Assembly: GCF_013464915.1 (NCBI RefSeq)
Contig: NZ_RAVT01000053.1
Span: forward strand, 1,497-43,221
Direction of reading: 5' to 3'
Source of the DNA: Stenotrophomonas maltophilia
GTDB lineage: Bacteria; Pseudomonadota; Gammaproteobacteria; Xanthomonadales; Xanthomonadaceae
DNA: 41,725 nucleotides
The position numbers and the translations under genes are program-made. The stretch's first letter is position 1. Every line of letters starts with the position of its first letter. Below the pieces are notes generated by a model that saw only the letters and a program-made list of their open reading frames with translations, ran no database searches and had not been told where the DNA came from. Of the stretch, positions 7,653 through 15,840 are shown piece after piece.

Positions 7653-8678
7653 TCAAGCCGCCTTGGCGGGTTCCTCACCCTTCATCACCACCATCGCCGC
7701 ATCCACATCGGCCACGGTCTTCTCGGTCGAAAGCACCAGCGCGCCTTCGTCATCCAGGATCGGCGTATCGATCATCACCTTGATCAGCTGGGCAATCTTC
7801 ACGGCACGGAAAACCCGCTCGCGCGCCTGCTGGGGGAAACTTCTGAAATCGCAGCCGTGCTCCCGGATGGCATCACGGATGTCGGCCACACCACGACGCA
7901 GCGACATGCACAACTTGGAGAACGTCCTGTTGGCGAGCGTTGTCACTGCCTCGACCGCAGCCAACTGTTCGGCAGCCAACACGGCCTCATCGTAGTGGGT
8001 ACGAGCGACTTCCTTGTTACGGCGGGCATCGGCCAGCGCGGCTTCAGCCTTGCTGCCCACCACGTAGCCAAAGATCGCAAGCGCCGGACCGGCAACCAGA
8101 CCGCCCAGCACCAGGGTGCCACCGGCCATTCCGAATCCACCGGCAGCCAACGAGCCGCCGCCCAGCCACGCCAGTGTTGCGTTGGTTGCGGCAACACCGC
8201 TGAGGGTTGAAATGGCAGTACCGGTGCTGGCACTGGCCAGCAGCATGGTCCCGTTGTACGCACCAAATGCCAGCGCGGCGCCACTTCCCAGCCCAGCGCC
8301 CAGGCCCAGGCCCGAGTCCATCAGCAACTGGTAGTCCCGCTTCAGGCCTTCCAGCGACGCCGTGCTGAAATCGCCCTGCACCAGCTTGTCCAGTTCGGGT
8401 GAGCCGATCCCCTCAACGTTCTTGAGCTGGCCGAACGCATCGATGAAGTCCGCAATCCCTCCATTGAAAGCGCGCAGCTTGCGTGCGCCATAGTCCTCAA
8501 GCACCGTGTTGGTACGCTTGCGCTGCGTCTCCAGCAACGATGAGCCCTTCTCGATCAGTCCTTTGGCATCGGCGTTGGCGATGCCGGCGTCCTTGTGATC
8601 GACCACGGCCTTGCCGCCCTTGTAGATGCCGTACAGCGCGCTGGCCGCCATCGCGGCCCCGATTACGATTGGAATCAT
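7653..8678 (-). CDS. Glycine-zipper membrane-associated protein, 341 aa
   Basis: No named family. The N-terminus is a hydrophobic start (MIPIVIGAAMAASALYGIYKGG) then a charged helical region (about 25-120). Residues 123-209 are a long Gly/Ala-rich hydrophobic tract with GxxxG repeats (GLGLGAGLGSGAALAFGA; LGGGSLAAGGFGMAGG; LGGLVAGPALAIFGYVVG), the pattern of helical hairpins that insert into membranes. The rest (210-341) is helical and ends in an acidic-basic tail. GGGAG lies 7 bases before the ATG and the TerB-like gene ends 12 bp upstream, so the two are clearly one operon. The tract resembles pore-forming or membrane-remodelling proteins, but function is unknown. Confidence 0.75.
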   Translation of the reverse strand: MIPIVIGAAMAASALYGIYKGGKAVVDHKDAGIANADAKGLIEKGSSLLETQRKRTNTVLEDYGARKLRAFNGGIADFIDAFGQLKNVEGIGSPELDKLVQGDFSTASLEGLKRDYQLLMDSGLGLGAGLGSGAALAFGAYNGTMLLASASTGTAISTLSGVAATNATLAWLGGGSLAAGGFGMAGGTLVLGGLVAGPALAIFGYVVGSKAEAALADARRNKEVARTHYDEAVLAAEQLAAVEAVTTLANRTFSKLCMSLRRGVADIRDAIREHGCDFRSFPQQARERVFRAVKIAQLIKVMIDTPILDDEGALVLSTEKTVADVDAAMVVMKGEEPAKAA

Positions 8679-8690
8679 GCGTAACTCCCT

Positions 8691-9245
8691 TTACTCAAGA
8701 ATGATGGCAACGGTACGGCTGGCCTCGCGATTGATACTTTCCGCGCGCTCAAGCAGGTCGTTGTAGATGTAGTCGTCAATACCAAAGATGTCGGCCAGGC
8801 GACGCAACTGTGCTTCCTCGACACTCGACACGTCACCGTCGGCCAGTGCAAGCAGCATCAGTTCGTACAGCATCACCTTCGGGACGGCCGGCTGCGCGGC
8901 TTCGACCATGGCCTGATCGATCAGCGAGTCGAGCACCTCGCATGCCACACGCGCCCGCTCCACCGGGTCGATCTGGCGCACCAGCGGCATCGTCTGCAGG
9001 CGCGTCAACAATTCCTTCGTCACCCCGTCGGACCGATATACCTTGCCGCACTCACGGGAAAAGCTGTCGAAGATCGCGCGTTCGTGCTCGGATTCATCCA
9101 GCGAAACCTTGCTCAGGTTGGTATCGCCAGTCACTTCCTGGTGGGTCTTTCCATCCCACAGCATCGGGTTGTCACTCACGCTCAGCAGGCGCGCAACCTT
9201 CAGGAAGGTTGCCTGCTCGGCGTCTGGAAGCAGGTAAAGGAACAT
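8691..9245 (-). CDS. TerB-like all-helical protein
   Basis: A 184-aa cytoplasmic protein. Its second half has the TerB (tellurite resistance/DjlA-type) helical pattern: VMLYELMLLALADGDVSSVEEAQLRRLADIFGI is the usual signature of a helix, then a metal-binding-like acidic loop (ADGDVSSVE), then a helix LRRLADIFGI. The first 90 residues look like a second, more divergent copy of the fold. TerB domains occur in stress and phage-response gene clusters. No TerC, TerD or TerE is nearby, so it is not a classical tellurite operon. GGAG lies 6 bases before the ATG. It lies between the two glycine-zipper genes, 12 bp before the downstream one. Confidence 0.72.
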   Translation of the reverse strand: MFLYLLPDAEQATFLKVARLLSVSDNPMLWDGKTHQEVTGDTNLSKVSLDESEHERAIFDSFSRECGKVYRSDGVTKELLTRLQTMPLVRQIDPVERARVACEVLDSLIDQAMVEAAQPAVPKVMLYELMLLALADGDVSSVEEAQLRRLADIFGIDDYIYNDLLERAESINREASRTVAIILE

Positions 9246-9331
9246 CGTATCTCCAAGGTCCTGGGATCACACACGGAAGCCGGTGTGGCCAACCTGCCCG
9301 GAAGGCCACGACCAGAAATGGGTTTGATTGA

Positions 9332-10876
9332 TCAAAGCCGAAGTGGCTCGTCACCCGTCATGAATGCATCAAATTCCTGCAACGAATCAAACTGCAGGCG
9401 GCTACCCAGCAGAAGGGCAAAGCGGTTGATTGCAGCCGCAAAGCCATCGGCGTCAATCTCTGGCTGGGTGGTATCGAGTGCACACAGCAACTGGGCCGTC
9501 TCGTCATTCAGCACTGGAAGCTCGGCCGCAATGAACTGCGCCAGCGCCAGGCGCTGCGTCAGAATTTCTTCACGGGCAGCTTCATTGAGCTCGATTGCCA
9601 AGGCCAGCCTCTCGGCAGCCAGATCGGCACTCCTGGCCGCCTCCAACGTTTCCCGATAGAAGAGCGATGAAAGCGTGCAGCCAATCATCCCGCCGATGGC
9701 GGCGCCAACCACCGGGACCGGAATCGCGATCTGGCCCAATGCCGCCATCATGGCCGAAGCCATCATGCCGGAACCCTTCTCACCGATCTCATCCAGGAAC
9801 TGGACGCCGTCGATCTCACCCTTGGCGTAACGACGTATGCAGCTGGTCATGGTCACGCAGACGTCGACCACCATGGCCGGCGCGGCGGTACGGGAAAGCA
9901 CCTGCAGGCTCTGCCGGCCCGACTGCTGCATCACTGCGGTCAACGCGGCCCCGGACGCAGCCGTTGCGTAGCCCATGCCGGCAGAAACGGCACCATCCAC
10001 CAGGACAGCGCAGGCCGCATCCAGCATCCGCTTGCGTTCGATTGCAACCGCATACGCGTTGGTCGCCACGCTGATCGCCGCGCCAATCATGAACGCGCCG
10101 CGCGCGCCTTCAAGGCCTGCCCTGTGGCTGGTATGCGCGATGTCGCGCACCGTCGCCATCCGCGGATGGGTACGATAGAACTTCGCATCGTCACTGGTCA
10201 GCCCCGTATCCAGAAGGTTGCCGGCCAGCTGCTCGTAGTTGTCGGCCTTCGCACGGAGATGCAGCGCTACCTCAGGCTTGCCCCTCGCGTCGACCACGTC
10301 CGCCTGGCGGCGCAGATCTGCAGCCTGCGCCCGGCAATATGCCTCGGCATCGATGTACTGTTCCGACGGCAGCTCCAACTTCAGCCCACGATAGCGTGAG
10401 AACTCGCCATCGGGCGCAGCGATCTTCTCAAGCAGCCGGTCACGGTTGCCCACGAACTTCATCTGGGACTGGCTGCCTTCAATGATCTGGCCATCCAGCA
10501 CCCTTACCCGGTCAACGCGCTCGTCGTTCCGCCGGTACTGAGGATGGTCATCACTGCGCACCGTGCGAACGGGTGACCCACTGATGATGGCCTCGGCATT
10601 GTCACGACTGGTCGCTGCGACCTCAGCCGCATAGCCGGCCTGCTGGGCAATGCTGTTTTCGGGGCGTACCGGATCAAGCTTGTACTTGGAGATCTTCTCC
10701 AGGCCATGGTTAAATGTCTGACCGGTCAGGGCGTCTCTTCCGCTATACCCCTTGATGTATTCGGCATTTGCATTGCCATAGCGTTGGACAGTCTCCAACG
10801 TTGACATCGTCGTCGCTGCGTCCAGGATCTGCCTGCCCGACATTTCGCGGGCATTGTCATCTGCATTGGGTTCCAT
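9332..10876 (-). CDS. Large glycine-zipper membrane protein, 514 aa
   Basis: First gene of the minus-strand cassette. The first 250 residues are soluble and helical with many charged residues. A central-to-late region has several Gly/Ala-rich hydrophobic helices (GARGAFMIGAAISVATNAYAV; VDGAVSAGMGYATAASGAAL; MMASAMMAALGQIAIPVPVV; GAAIGGMIGCTLSSLFY). A long amphipathic helix rich in Ala, Glu and Leu follows, then a short acidic tail. The architecture (soluble head, insertable glycine-zipper hairpins, coiled end) resembles membrane-attacking effectors, but no family is recognised. The start at 10876 has an excellent GGAGGAAAG site; the frame extends further upstream without support. The TerB-like gene follows after 86 bp. 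Confidence 0.75.
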   Translation of the reverse strand: MEPNADDNAREMSGRQILDAATTMSTLETVQRYGNANAEYIKGYSGRDALTGQTFNHGLEKISKYKLDPVRPENSIAQQAGYAAEVAATSRDNAEAIISGSPVRTVRSDDHPQYRRNDERVDRVRVLDGQIIEGSQSQMKFVGNRDRLLEKIAAPDGEFSRYRGLKLELPSEQYIDAEAYCRAQAADLRRQADVVDARGKPEVALHLRAKADNYEQLAGNLLDTGLTSDDAKFYRTHPRMATVRDIAHTSHRAGLEGARGAFMIGAAISVATNAYAVAIERKRMLDAACAVLVDGAVSAGMGYATAASGAALTAVMQQSGRQSLQVLSRTAAPAMVVDVCVTMTSCIRRYAKGEIDGVQFLDEIGEKGSGMMASAMMAALGQIAIPVPVVGAAIGGMIGCTLSSLFYRETLEAARSADLAAERLALAIELNEAAREEILTQRLALAQFIAAELPVLNDETAQLLCALDTTQPEIDADGFAAAINRFALLLGSRLQFDSLQEFDAFMTGDEPLRL

Positions 10877-11181
10877 TGCGCTTTCCTCCGTGACGCAAAG
10901 CATCCAGCTGTGGGCCAATACCCGGGCATGCTTCGCCCTGAGGTTTGGCTGGGAGATCCATCTTCGGCGTATATAGCGACAAACCATGTCGTAACGCCTG
11001 ATCCCCCCGGATCATCGACAGCACTTCCGAAAACTTTAGGCCTATTGCGAACTTTTCGTGGCCAATTGCGACGACACATCGCGCTGCGACACAGATTGTC
11101 GGAGGGATCCGCATATTCCTCTCCGGGGAGACCATGTCAGTGCTGGGCCTCCCTTCCTTCAATCACCTGACGAGGAACGCC
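10877..11181. promoter_or_regulatory. Divergent control region of the WYL/TerB cassette
   Basis: About 305 bp between the 514-aa gene (minus) and the 32-aa ORF (plus). It is less GC-rich than the flanking genes. It holds a small inverted repeat CGACA-5 nt-TGTCG (10977-10991) and a run of related GCGA(A/C) steps at 11046-11100 (ATTGCGAAC, ATTGCGACG, CTGCGACAC) that could be regulator half-sites. I cannot place the promoters with confidence. Confidence 0.4.
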
Positions 11182-11280
11182 ATGTTCAGAATCATCGGTG
11201 CCACCGTGGTGTACGGGCTCGCGCTGTATGGCCTGGGATGCTGGGTACGCGACAGCAACGAAGTACGTGACACCAGATAG
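11182..11280 (+). CDS. 32-aa single-helix membrane peptide ORF
   Basis: ATG at 11182 to TAG at 11278-11280, preceded by AGGA about 7 bases upstream. The peptide (MFRIIGATVVYGLALYGLGC then a charged tail WVRDSNEVRDTR) is one hydrophobic helix with a charged C-terminus. This resembles small membrane-active peptides such as type I toxins or regulatory membrane peptides. It lies between the cassette and the 363-aa membrane protein and reads toward the latter. It is too short to be sure it is translated. Confidence 0.4.
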   Translation: MFRIIGATVVYGLALYGLGCWVRDSNEVRDTR

Positions 11281-11393
11281 ACGTTTACTCCTGAGGAAAC
11301 CCGGACGACCTCAGCGGTCGACAGCAGGCAACCCCCTCATCGGACAGCGAGGGAACACAGATCAGGATGATGGAACCCCCAGAAGGGAGATTG

Positions 11394-12485
11394 ATGAACA
11401 AGCGTCATTCCGAACTCGTGACCTTCATTGACAATGTCGTCGCGGAACTGCGCCCGGTGCTGGCCTGGATCGAGCGCCATCCGGTACTCATTGCGTCGAT
11501 TGCAGTACTTCTGCCCAGCGCGGGCATCCTCTACTACGCCGTCAGGGAAGAGCTGCCTCTCAGCCTGCTTTCGTCCGATGCCGTTTCCGCACTTCCCATG
11601 ATGCTTGCGGTGACAGGGCTGCGCATCCTTGCCCTGGCCGTAATGTTCCTTTCCCCCATCGGGCTGTCACCCAACCGGTTCTCGTATACCCCAGGCCAGG
11701 GAATCAAGCTGCTTCCGGACGATCCGTCAAGCCGCAGAAGGACGCTCTGGCTCTGGAGCCTTGCACTGATCACGCCAGGCGCACTGCACTTCAGTGGAAT
11801 CTATGTCGCGTCCTTCTACACCGAGATTTCAGATGCAGCACTGTGGCTCAGCACAATTGGCTGCCTGCTGATCTTCGTGTTCTTTTCCCGATTGGCGAAG
11901 CCCGATGACAGGAAGCAGAAATGGCTTTCCTTGGACAGCTACTTCCTGCTGGGCATGGGGCTCATGCAACTGCTGTCCATCAACACGATCATGCGGCTCA
12001 TGCTCGGCCTGGTCTCCAGGGAAAGCGACCTGGTGATTGGCGTGTGCCTGCTCACGGCCGCAGTAGCATTGGGCATATTCCAGTCCATCGTCATCAGAGT
12101 GGTCGATGAACTGAGTGGACGATACGGCGTCGGTGTACTTGCACTCTCGTTCGCCTCGATCATGGTCACCGTGGCCATGCTCTTCCCGCCGACCGGTGCA
12201 TTCCTGGCATCGCAGGTTGTCAATCCGCCAAGCGGCAAATCCGGGGGCTGCATGACGCTGGATCTACGATCGCGTGACAGCGCATCCCGCAGGCTCCTGA
12301 TCGGTGATGGTACTGCTACCCATCCGATCAACGTTGTGTACTCGACAAGTTCCGTGCTGCTTGTACGCATCAAGGATGACGAAAGCAGGACTGTCCATCG
12401 CGTCCCCATGGACCAGGTTGCCGAGTTCATATCGTGCCCGCGGGAAGCAGACACGAAGAAGTCACCCGCAACACAGGGCACTTGA
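11394..12485 (+). CDS. Seven-helix membrane protein with soluble C-terminal domain
   Basis: A 363-aa protein. About seven membrane helices occupy residues 30-290 (for example HPVLIASIAVLLPSAGILYY, LWLWSLALITPGALHFSG and YFLLGMGLMQLLSI). A C-terminal domain of about 80 residues follows with two cysteines (GGCMTLDLR, FISCPREAD) and short beta-like strands. I do not recognise the family. The start at 11394 is chosen over 11367 because GAAGGGAG sits before it. It is divergent from the TerB/glycine-zipper cassette and is followed by a strong bidirectional hairpin at 12502. It could be part of the same functional unit, but only its position suggests this. Confidence 0.7.
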   Translation: MNKRHSELVTFIDNVVAELRPVLAWIERHPVLIASIAVLLPSAGILYYAVREELPLSLLSSDAVSALPMMLAVTGLRILALAVMFLSPIGLSPNRFSYTPGQGIKLLPDDPSSRRRTLWLWSLALITPGALHFSGIYVASFYTEISDAALWLSTIGCLLIFVFFSRLAKPDDRKQKWLSLDSYFLLGMGLMQLLSINTIMRLMLGLVSRESDLVIGVCLLTAAVALGIFQSIVIRVVDELSGRYGVGVLALSFASIMVTVAMLFPPTGAFLASQVVNPPSGKSGGCMTLDLRSRDSASRRLLIGDGTATHPINVVYSTSSVLLVRIKDDESRTVHRVPMDQVAEFISCPREADTKKSPATQGT

Positions 12486-12501
12486 TGCCCTGAGCCGAGC
12501 A

Positions 12502-12532
12502 GGGCCGCCCGTGCCGGACGCACGGGCGGCCC
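12502..12532. terminator. Strong hairpin shared by convergent genes
   Basis: A perfect 13-bp stem GGGCCGCCCGTGC/GCACGGGCGGCCC with a 5-nt loop, between the stops of the 363-aa gene (plus) and the beta-propeller gene (minus). It lacks a clear T-run on either side but sits where a bidirectional terminator is expected. Confidence 0.6.
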
Positions 12533-12541
12533 CGTAGCCGG

Positions 12542-13687
12542 TTACAGCTGGATCCGCGCCACGCTCTCGTCAGCGCCCTTGTCATCCTTCTCGCCGTTCT
12601 TGATGCTCACGAACAACACGTTGTTCTTCGCATCCAGCGCCAGGCTGTTCGGGTGGGTCGGCACCGTGTAGGTCGCCACCTTCTGGTAGCTGTCACTGTT
12701 GTAGGCCGTCACCGTGCCGGCTTCGCGGTTGGTCACGTACAGGCGCTTGCGCGGTGCATCCAGCAGGATGCCCAGCGGGCCGGCGTCGGTCGGGATGCTG
12801 GCCAGTTCCTTGCCGGTGCTGCGGTCGAGCACCAGCACGCGCTGGCCCGGATGCTTGCTGACCAGGCCACTGCTCTTGGCCTGGTAGCCACGCAGGAATT
12901 CCGAGCCCTGGTCGGTCACGAACAGGCGCTTGCCGGCCGGGTCCAGCGCGATGTTCATCGGCTGCTCGGCGGCGATCTTGTGCTGCGCCACCACCTTGTT
13001 CGAATCGGTGCCCACCACCACCAGGTCGGCCAGCAGGTTGCTGGTGTAGACGCGCTTGTTGGCCGCATCCAGCGCCAGGCCCGGTGCCTTGGCATTGCCC
13101 AGGCCATCGATGGTGTTGATCACCTTCAGCGTGGTGGTATCGATCACGAACAGCACGCTGCTCACGTCCGGCTGGCTGCTGTGGCCGGTCACGTACAGGC
13201 GGTTGGCCGCGCTGTCGACCACCAGCTCGCGCAGGTCGTGGGTGTAGGCGGCCTTGCCGTCCTTGCCGGTCTTCTTCTCCATCAACTGGATGGTGCCGAC
13301 GGCCTTGTTCTGCGCGGTGTCGACCACGGTCACCGACAGGTCCACGGTGTTGCCCACGTACAGGCGGTTGTGGGCGTCATCCAGCACCACGCCGAACGCC
13401 TTGCGCTCCAGCGGAATACGGGTTTCAACGGCCAGCGTGGTCGGATTCAGGCGCAGCACCTGGGCCGGGCCGGCGTCATCGCCGAAACCACCGGACGAGG
13501 CCACGAACACGGCGTTCTGCTTCGGGCTGTAGGCCAGCTCGTACAGGCCCTTGGCCACGGCCTGGCGCTGCACGGCGGCGGTGGCACTGGCGGCAGGTGC
13601 GTTGTCGGCGAACGCGGAGGGCACGCCGAGGCTGAGCGAAACGGCAACGGCCAGGGCGGCCGAGCGGAAGAGAGGATTACGGAACAT
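12542..13687 (-). CDS. Periplasmic YncE-like beta-propeller
   Basis: A 381-aa protein with a signal peptide ending at AFADNAP. The mature part is a row of about seven propeller blades, each with the repeated pattern of a strand such as NRLYVGNTVDLSVTVVDT, RLYVTGHSS, KRLFVTDQGSEFLRGY and RLYVTNREAGTVTAYNS. These YncE/NHL-type propellers are periplasmic; their partners are often unknown, and some are induced by iron shortage. AGGA lies 8 bases before the ATG. No operon partner is evident: the gene upstream on the minus strand is a T4SS effector 166 bp away. Confidence 0.82.
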   Translation of the reverse strand: MFRNPLFRSAALAVAVSLSLGVPSAFADNAPAASATAAVQRQAVAKGLYELAYSPKQNAVFVASSGGFGDDAGPAQVLRLNPTTLAVETRIPLERKAFGVVLDDAHNRLYVGNTVDLSVTVVDTAQNKAVGTIQLMEKKTGKDGKAAYTHDLRELVVDSAANRLYVTGHSSQPDVSSVLFVIDTTTLKVINTIDGLGNAKAPGLALDAANKRVYTSNLLADLVVVGTDSNKVVAQHKIAAEQPMNIALDPAGKRLFVTDQGSEFLRGYQAKSSGLVSKHPGQRVLVLDRSTGKELASIPTDAGPLGILLDAPRKRLYVTNREAGTVTAYNSDSYQKVATYTVPTHPNSLALDAKNNVLFVSIKNGEKDDKGADESVARIQL

Positions 13688-13853
13688 GCGAGCGTCCTTG
13701 AATGGGCACGGGAAGGTGTCCTGGCTCGCTGGGCCGTACTGCGACGGCCCGCCCCGCATCTGTCTGCGCAGGGTGGGCTGGCTGGGGTTGCGGGGGAATG
13801 GTAGCAGGTGGGGGGCGTGGCGTGCGCCGGCGCGCGTATGGCAGGTGCGCGGA

Positions 13854-14780
13854 CTACTGCTCCTTCAACCGCAGCGAATCAGCCACATCGGTCTTGGCCG
13901 CCACCTCGGTGGCGATGCTGGCGCGGCGGTGCCCCGGGTCGTTGCGGTCGCCCTGCACGATGAAGATGCTCTCGGCTGCATGGCTGCTTTGGGTCGGCTG
14001 GCTGAGCAGCACGTGATCCACCCGCGAGAGATTGTTCTGCTTGGCCAGCACCAACAGGCTGGCGCTGATGCGCTGGCTGACAGCATCGAACGGGCGCCCG
14101 TGCGCGGCGTCCAGTTCGGCCACTTTCTGGATCAGCTGCGAGAACAGGCGGTGGTCCGGGTGCGAGGGGTCCAGCAGCGTGCCGGCCACCTCGATTGGCG
14201 TCGGTGGCGGCTCATCGCTGGCACGGTCGCCCTGGCGATGATGCTCGGCCTCGCGCTCGGGCATCGCGTGGTGGGTTTCGGTATCCAGATCGCTACCCGG
14301 AAACGGCGCGGCAATGCACTGGATTTCCGGCAGGTTGAACAGCACCGCGAACTCGCCCAGGTTGCTGCCCCCATCCAGCGGCGCCGGCAGCGGATGCAAG
14401 CCGGCGTAGTGCAGCGCGGCCCAGACGAAATCGCTGCAGCGGTTGATGGTGGCCGGGCGATCCACATCGAATTCGAACTCGGCCGGTTCCTCGGCGAAAT
14501 CACGCAGGCAGCCGTAATGCTCCTCAGTGATTTCCAGGGTGCGGCTGTAGTACGGGTCCAGATGTTCGTCGGCATCGTCATGGCGCACCTGCGCGTACTG
14601 CACGCCGGTGAGGGTTTCGCCCGGCACCTGGCGCGGTGGCGCGAAGCCGTAGCTGTGGGCCTCGTCGCCCGCGGCCACCTGCAGGTACATGTGGCCGCGC
14701 GGCGAGATGCCCCCACTCTTCAGTGGGGTGCCGGGGGCGGCCAGGTACAGCGTTGCCGTGTAGCGTGTTGCCTGCTCCAT
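13854..14780 (-). CDS. XVIPCD type IV effector, papain-like candidate
   Basis: A 308-aa two-part protein. The C-terminus (about 201-308) is an XVIPCD, the VirD4-recognition domain of Xanthomonadales killing T4SS effectors: LDPSHPDHRLFSQLIQKV, FDAVSQRISASLLVLAKQ, HVLLS, and a late FIVQGDRNDPGHRRAS. The N-terminal toxin-like domain has GHMYLQV (His30) and, later, NRCSDFVWAALHYAG (Cys115); a His-before-Cys order fits a circularly permuted papain/NlpC-type amidase. There is no signal peptide, as expected for T4SS cargo. A linker rich in His, Glu and Pro joins the parts. No immunity-like gene adjoins it. XVIPCD is clear; the amidase call is inference. Confidence 0.8.
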   Translation of the reverse strand: MEQATRYTATLYLAAPGTPLKSGGISPRGHMYLQVAAGDEAHSYGFAPPRQVPGETLTGVQYAQVRHDDADEHLDPYYSRTLEITEEHYGCLRDFAEEPAEFEFDVDRPATINRCSDFVWAALHYAGLHPLPAPLDGGSNLGEFAVLFNLPEIQCIAAPFPGSDLDTETHHAMPEREAEHHRQGDRASDEPPPTPIEVAGTLLDPSHPDHRLFSQLIQKVAELDAAHGRPFDAVSQRISASLLVLAKQNNLSRVDHVLLSQPTQSSHAAESIFIVQGDRNDPGHRRASIATEVAAKTDVADSLRLKEQ

Positions 14781-15329
14781 GCCTGTTCAGCCTTGATGGG
14801 TGCTGCGGTCCTGGCTGGATGATGGCATAGGTGGGATGGGGGGTAGGTGGAGGACAAAGTTGGGGCCACGACTGGCATGCTGAATGTGTGAACCAGCGTG
14901 CATTCCGGCGGTGCCCATGTATCGTTGTATGGAGTAAGGCGGGAGTGGGCCGTATAGTTGGCGCATGTGAAGCAATGGATTTGCTCATGGACCTCATCGT
15001 GAGGCTGCCGACACTGTTGCCCTTGTATGAACGATTACGCGGGCCGTGCTTTCAGGCTCGGCCCGCTGTCGCGATTGGCTCGAAACCAACCATCAGCCAA
15101 GCAGACGCGCAAGGCCCACGCCCTCGCCTCAAGCAGCGATCCGACATGCTGCGGGCTTTTGAATCCCGTGATGGATCTATCGCTGGCAAGGTCATCGGCC
15201 CGACGTCGCGCGGCATCAAAGGTGACCGGGCTGTTCTGGCTACGGATGCCCTCCCTATTCTTGCGGACGCCGACCGATCCACTCAATCGGTCACTAGCAG
15301 CAGCCGCCCCACTAAACGCAGGAACTAAG
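14781..15329. other. Gene-poor region with hairpins between effector genes
   Basis: About 550 bp with no convincing gene. It holds a strong hairpin at 15039-15066 (GCGGGCCG/CGGCCCGC with an inner GC pair and a T-T mismatch, loop TTTCAG) and a smaller one at 15272-15292 (GACCGAT/ATCGGTC, 7-nt loop). Frames on both strands over 15030-15320 are long but have no ribosome site and a composition unlike neighbouring proteins; they may be a relic or a structured RNA. The promoters of both effector units must lie here. Confidence 0.4.
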
Positions 15330-15830
15330 ATGCCCTTCCATTTCCAGGCCAAGCCTTACTCCTCGCTCGATCCGATCAGTGAAACGGAGATCCCTCGCCC
15401 AAGAATTGGACCGACTGTTCTGGCAGACGGTCGGCACGGGACCGAGTATCAGTTCGCCATCTATCGCGGAGAGTCGCGTGTAGGTGGAGTTGGATTCGAT
15501 GGGTGGGATGAAACTACGCAGGACGAAGGACGCTCCGTCCACTGCTTCGTCTTTGACCTCAAGCATGCTCAGGTCATCCACGCCATGCTGGCATACAAGC
15601 AGATGTTGGGTAACGCCGATGACGACTTCACCTATCTCAAAGGGCTCGCACAAGGGTTCGTACTTTCATTCGCAGGCCGAACTGACAACGATGAATCCCT
15701 ACGCTATCTCGCGGTGACCAGTCCGCAGGCACTGATGGAATCGCAGATTCCGGCACCCGCAGACGTCGTCACGTTGACCGACGGCTCCATCGTGCTGGCC
15801 AGCGTTGAAGTCCCCGCATTCGGCGCCTGA
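15330..15830 (+). CDS. Putative partner or immunity protein of the XVIPCD effector
   Basis: A 166-aa soluble protein without signal peptide or membrane helix and with no family I recognise. It starts at ATG 15330 with AGGA 6 bases upstream; the open frame runs further up but without support. The gene ends 10 bp before the 1274-aa effector and is surely in one operon with it, the usual place for an immunity protein or secretion chaperone. Readable pieces include a beta-type stretch YQFAIYRGESRVGGVGFDGW and a helix VIHAMLAYKQMLG. The absence of a signal peptide argues for protection in, or a chaperone role in, the cytoplasm. Confidence 0.65.
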   Translation: MPFHFQAKPYSSLDPISETEIPRPRIGPTVLADGRHGTEYQFAIYRGESRVGGVGFDGWDETTQDEGRSVHCFVFDLKHAQVIHAMLAYKQMLGNADDDFTYLKGLAQGFVLSFAGRTDNDESLRYLAVTSPQALMESQIPAPADVVTLTDGSIVLASVEVPAFGA

Positions 15831-15840
15831 GGTCTAAGCC

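Noticed and set aside
8691..9245. Tellurite-resistance operon
   Set aside because: Only a TerB-fold protein is present; no TerC, TerD, TerE or TerZ, so a tellurite function is not supported.
12653..13804. 383-aa plus-strand frame opposite the beta-propeller gene
   Set aside because: His/Gly/Val-rich shadow; the minus-strand protein has a signal peptide and propeller repeats.
15035..15352. 105-aa minus-strand ORF as immunity gene for the 308-aa effector
   Set aside because: No ribosome site, no signal peptide and low-complexity composition; it also overlaps the start of the partner gene on the other strand.
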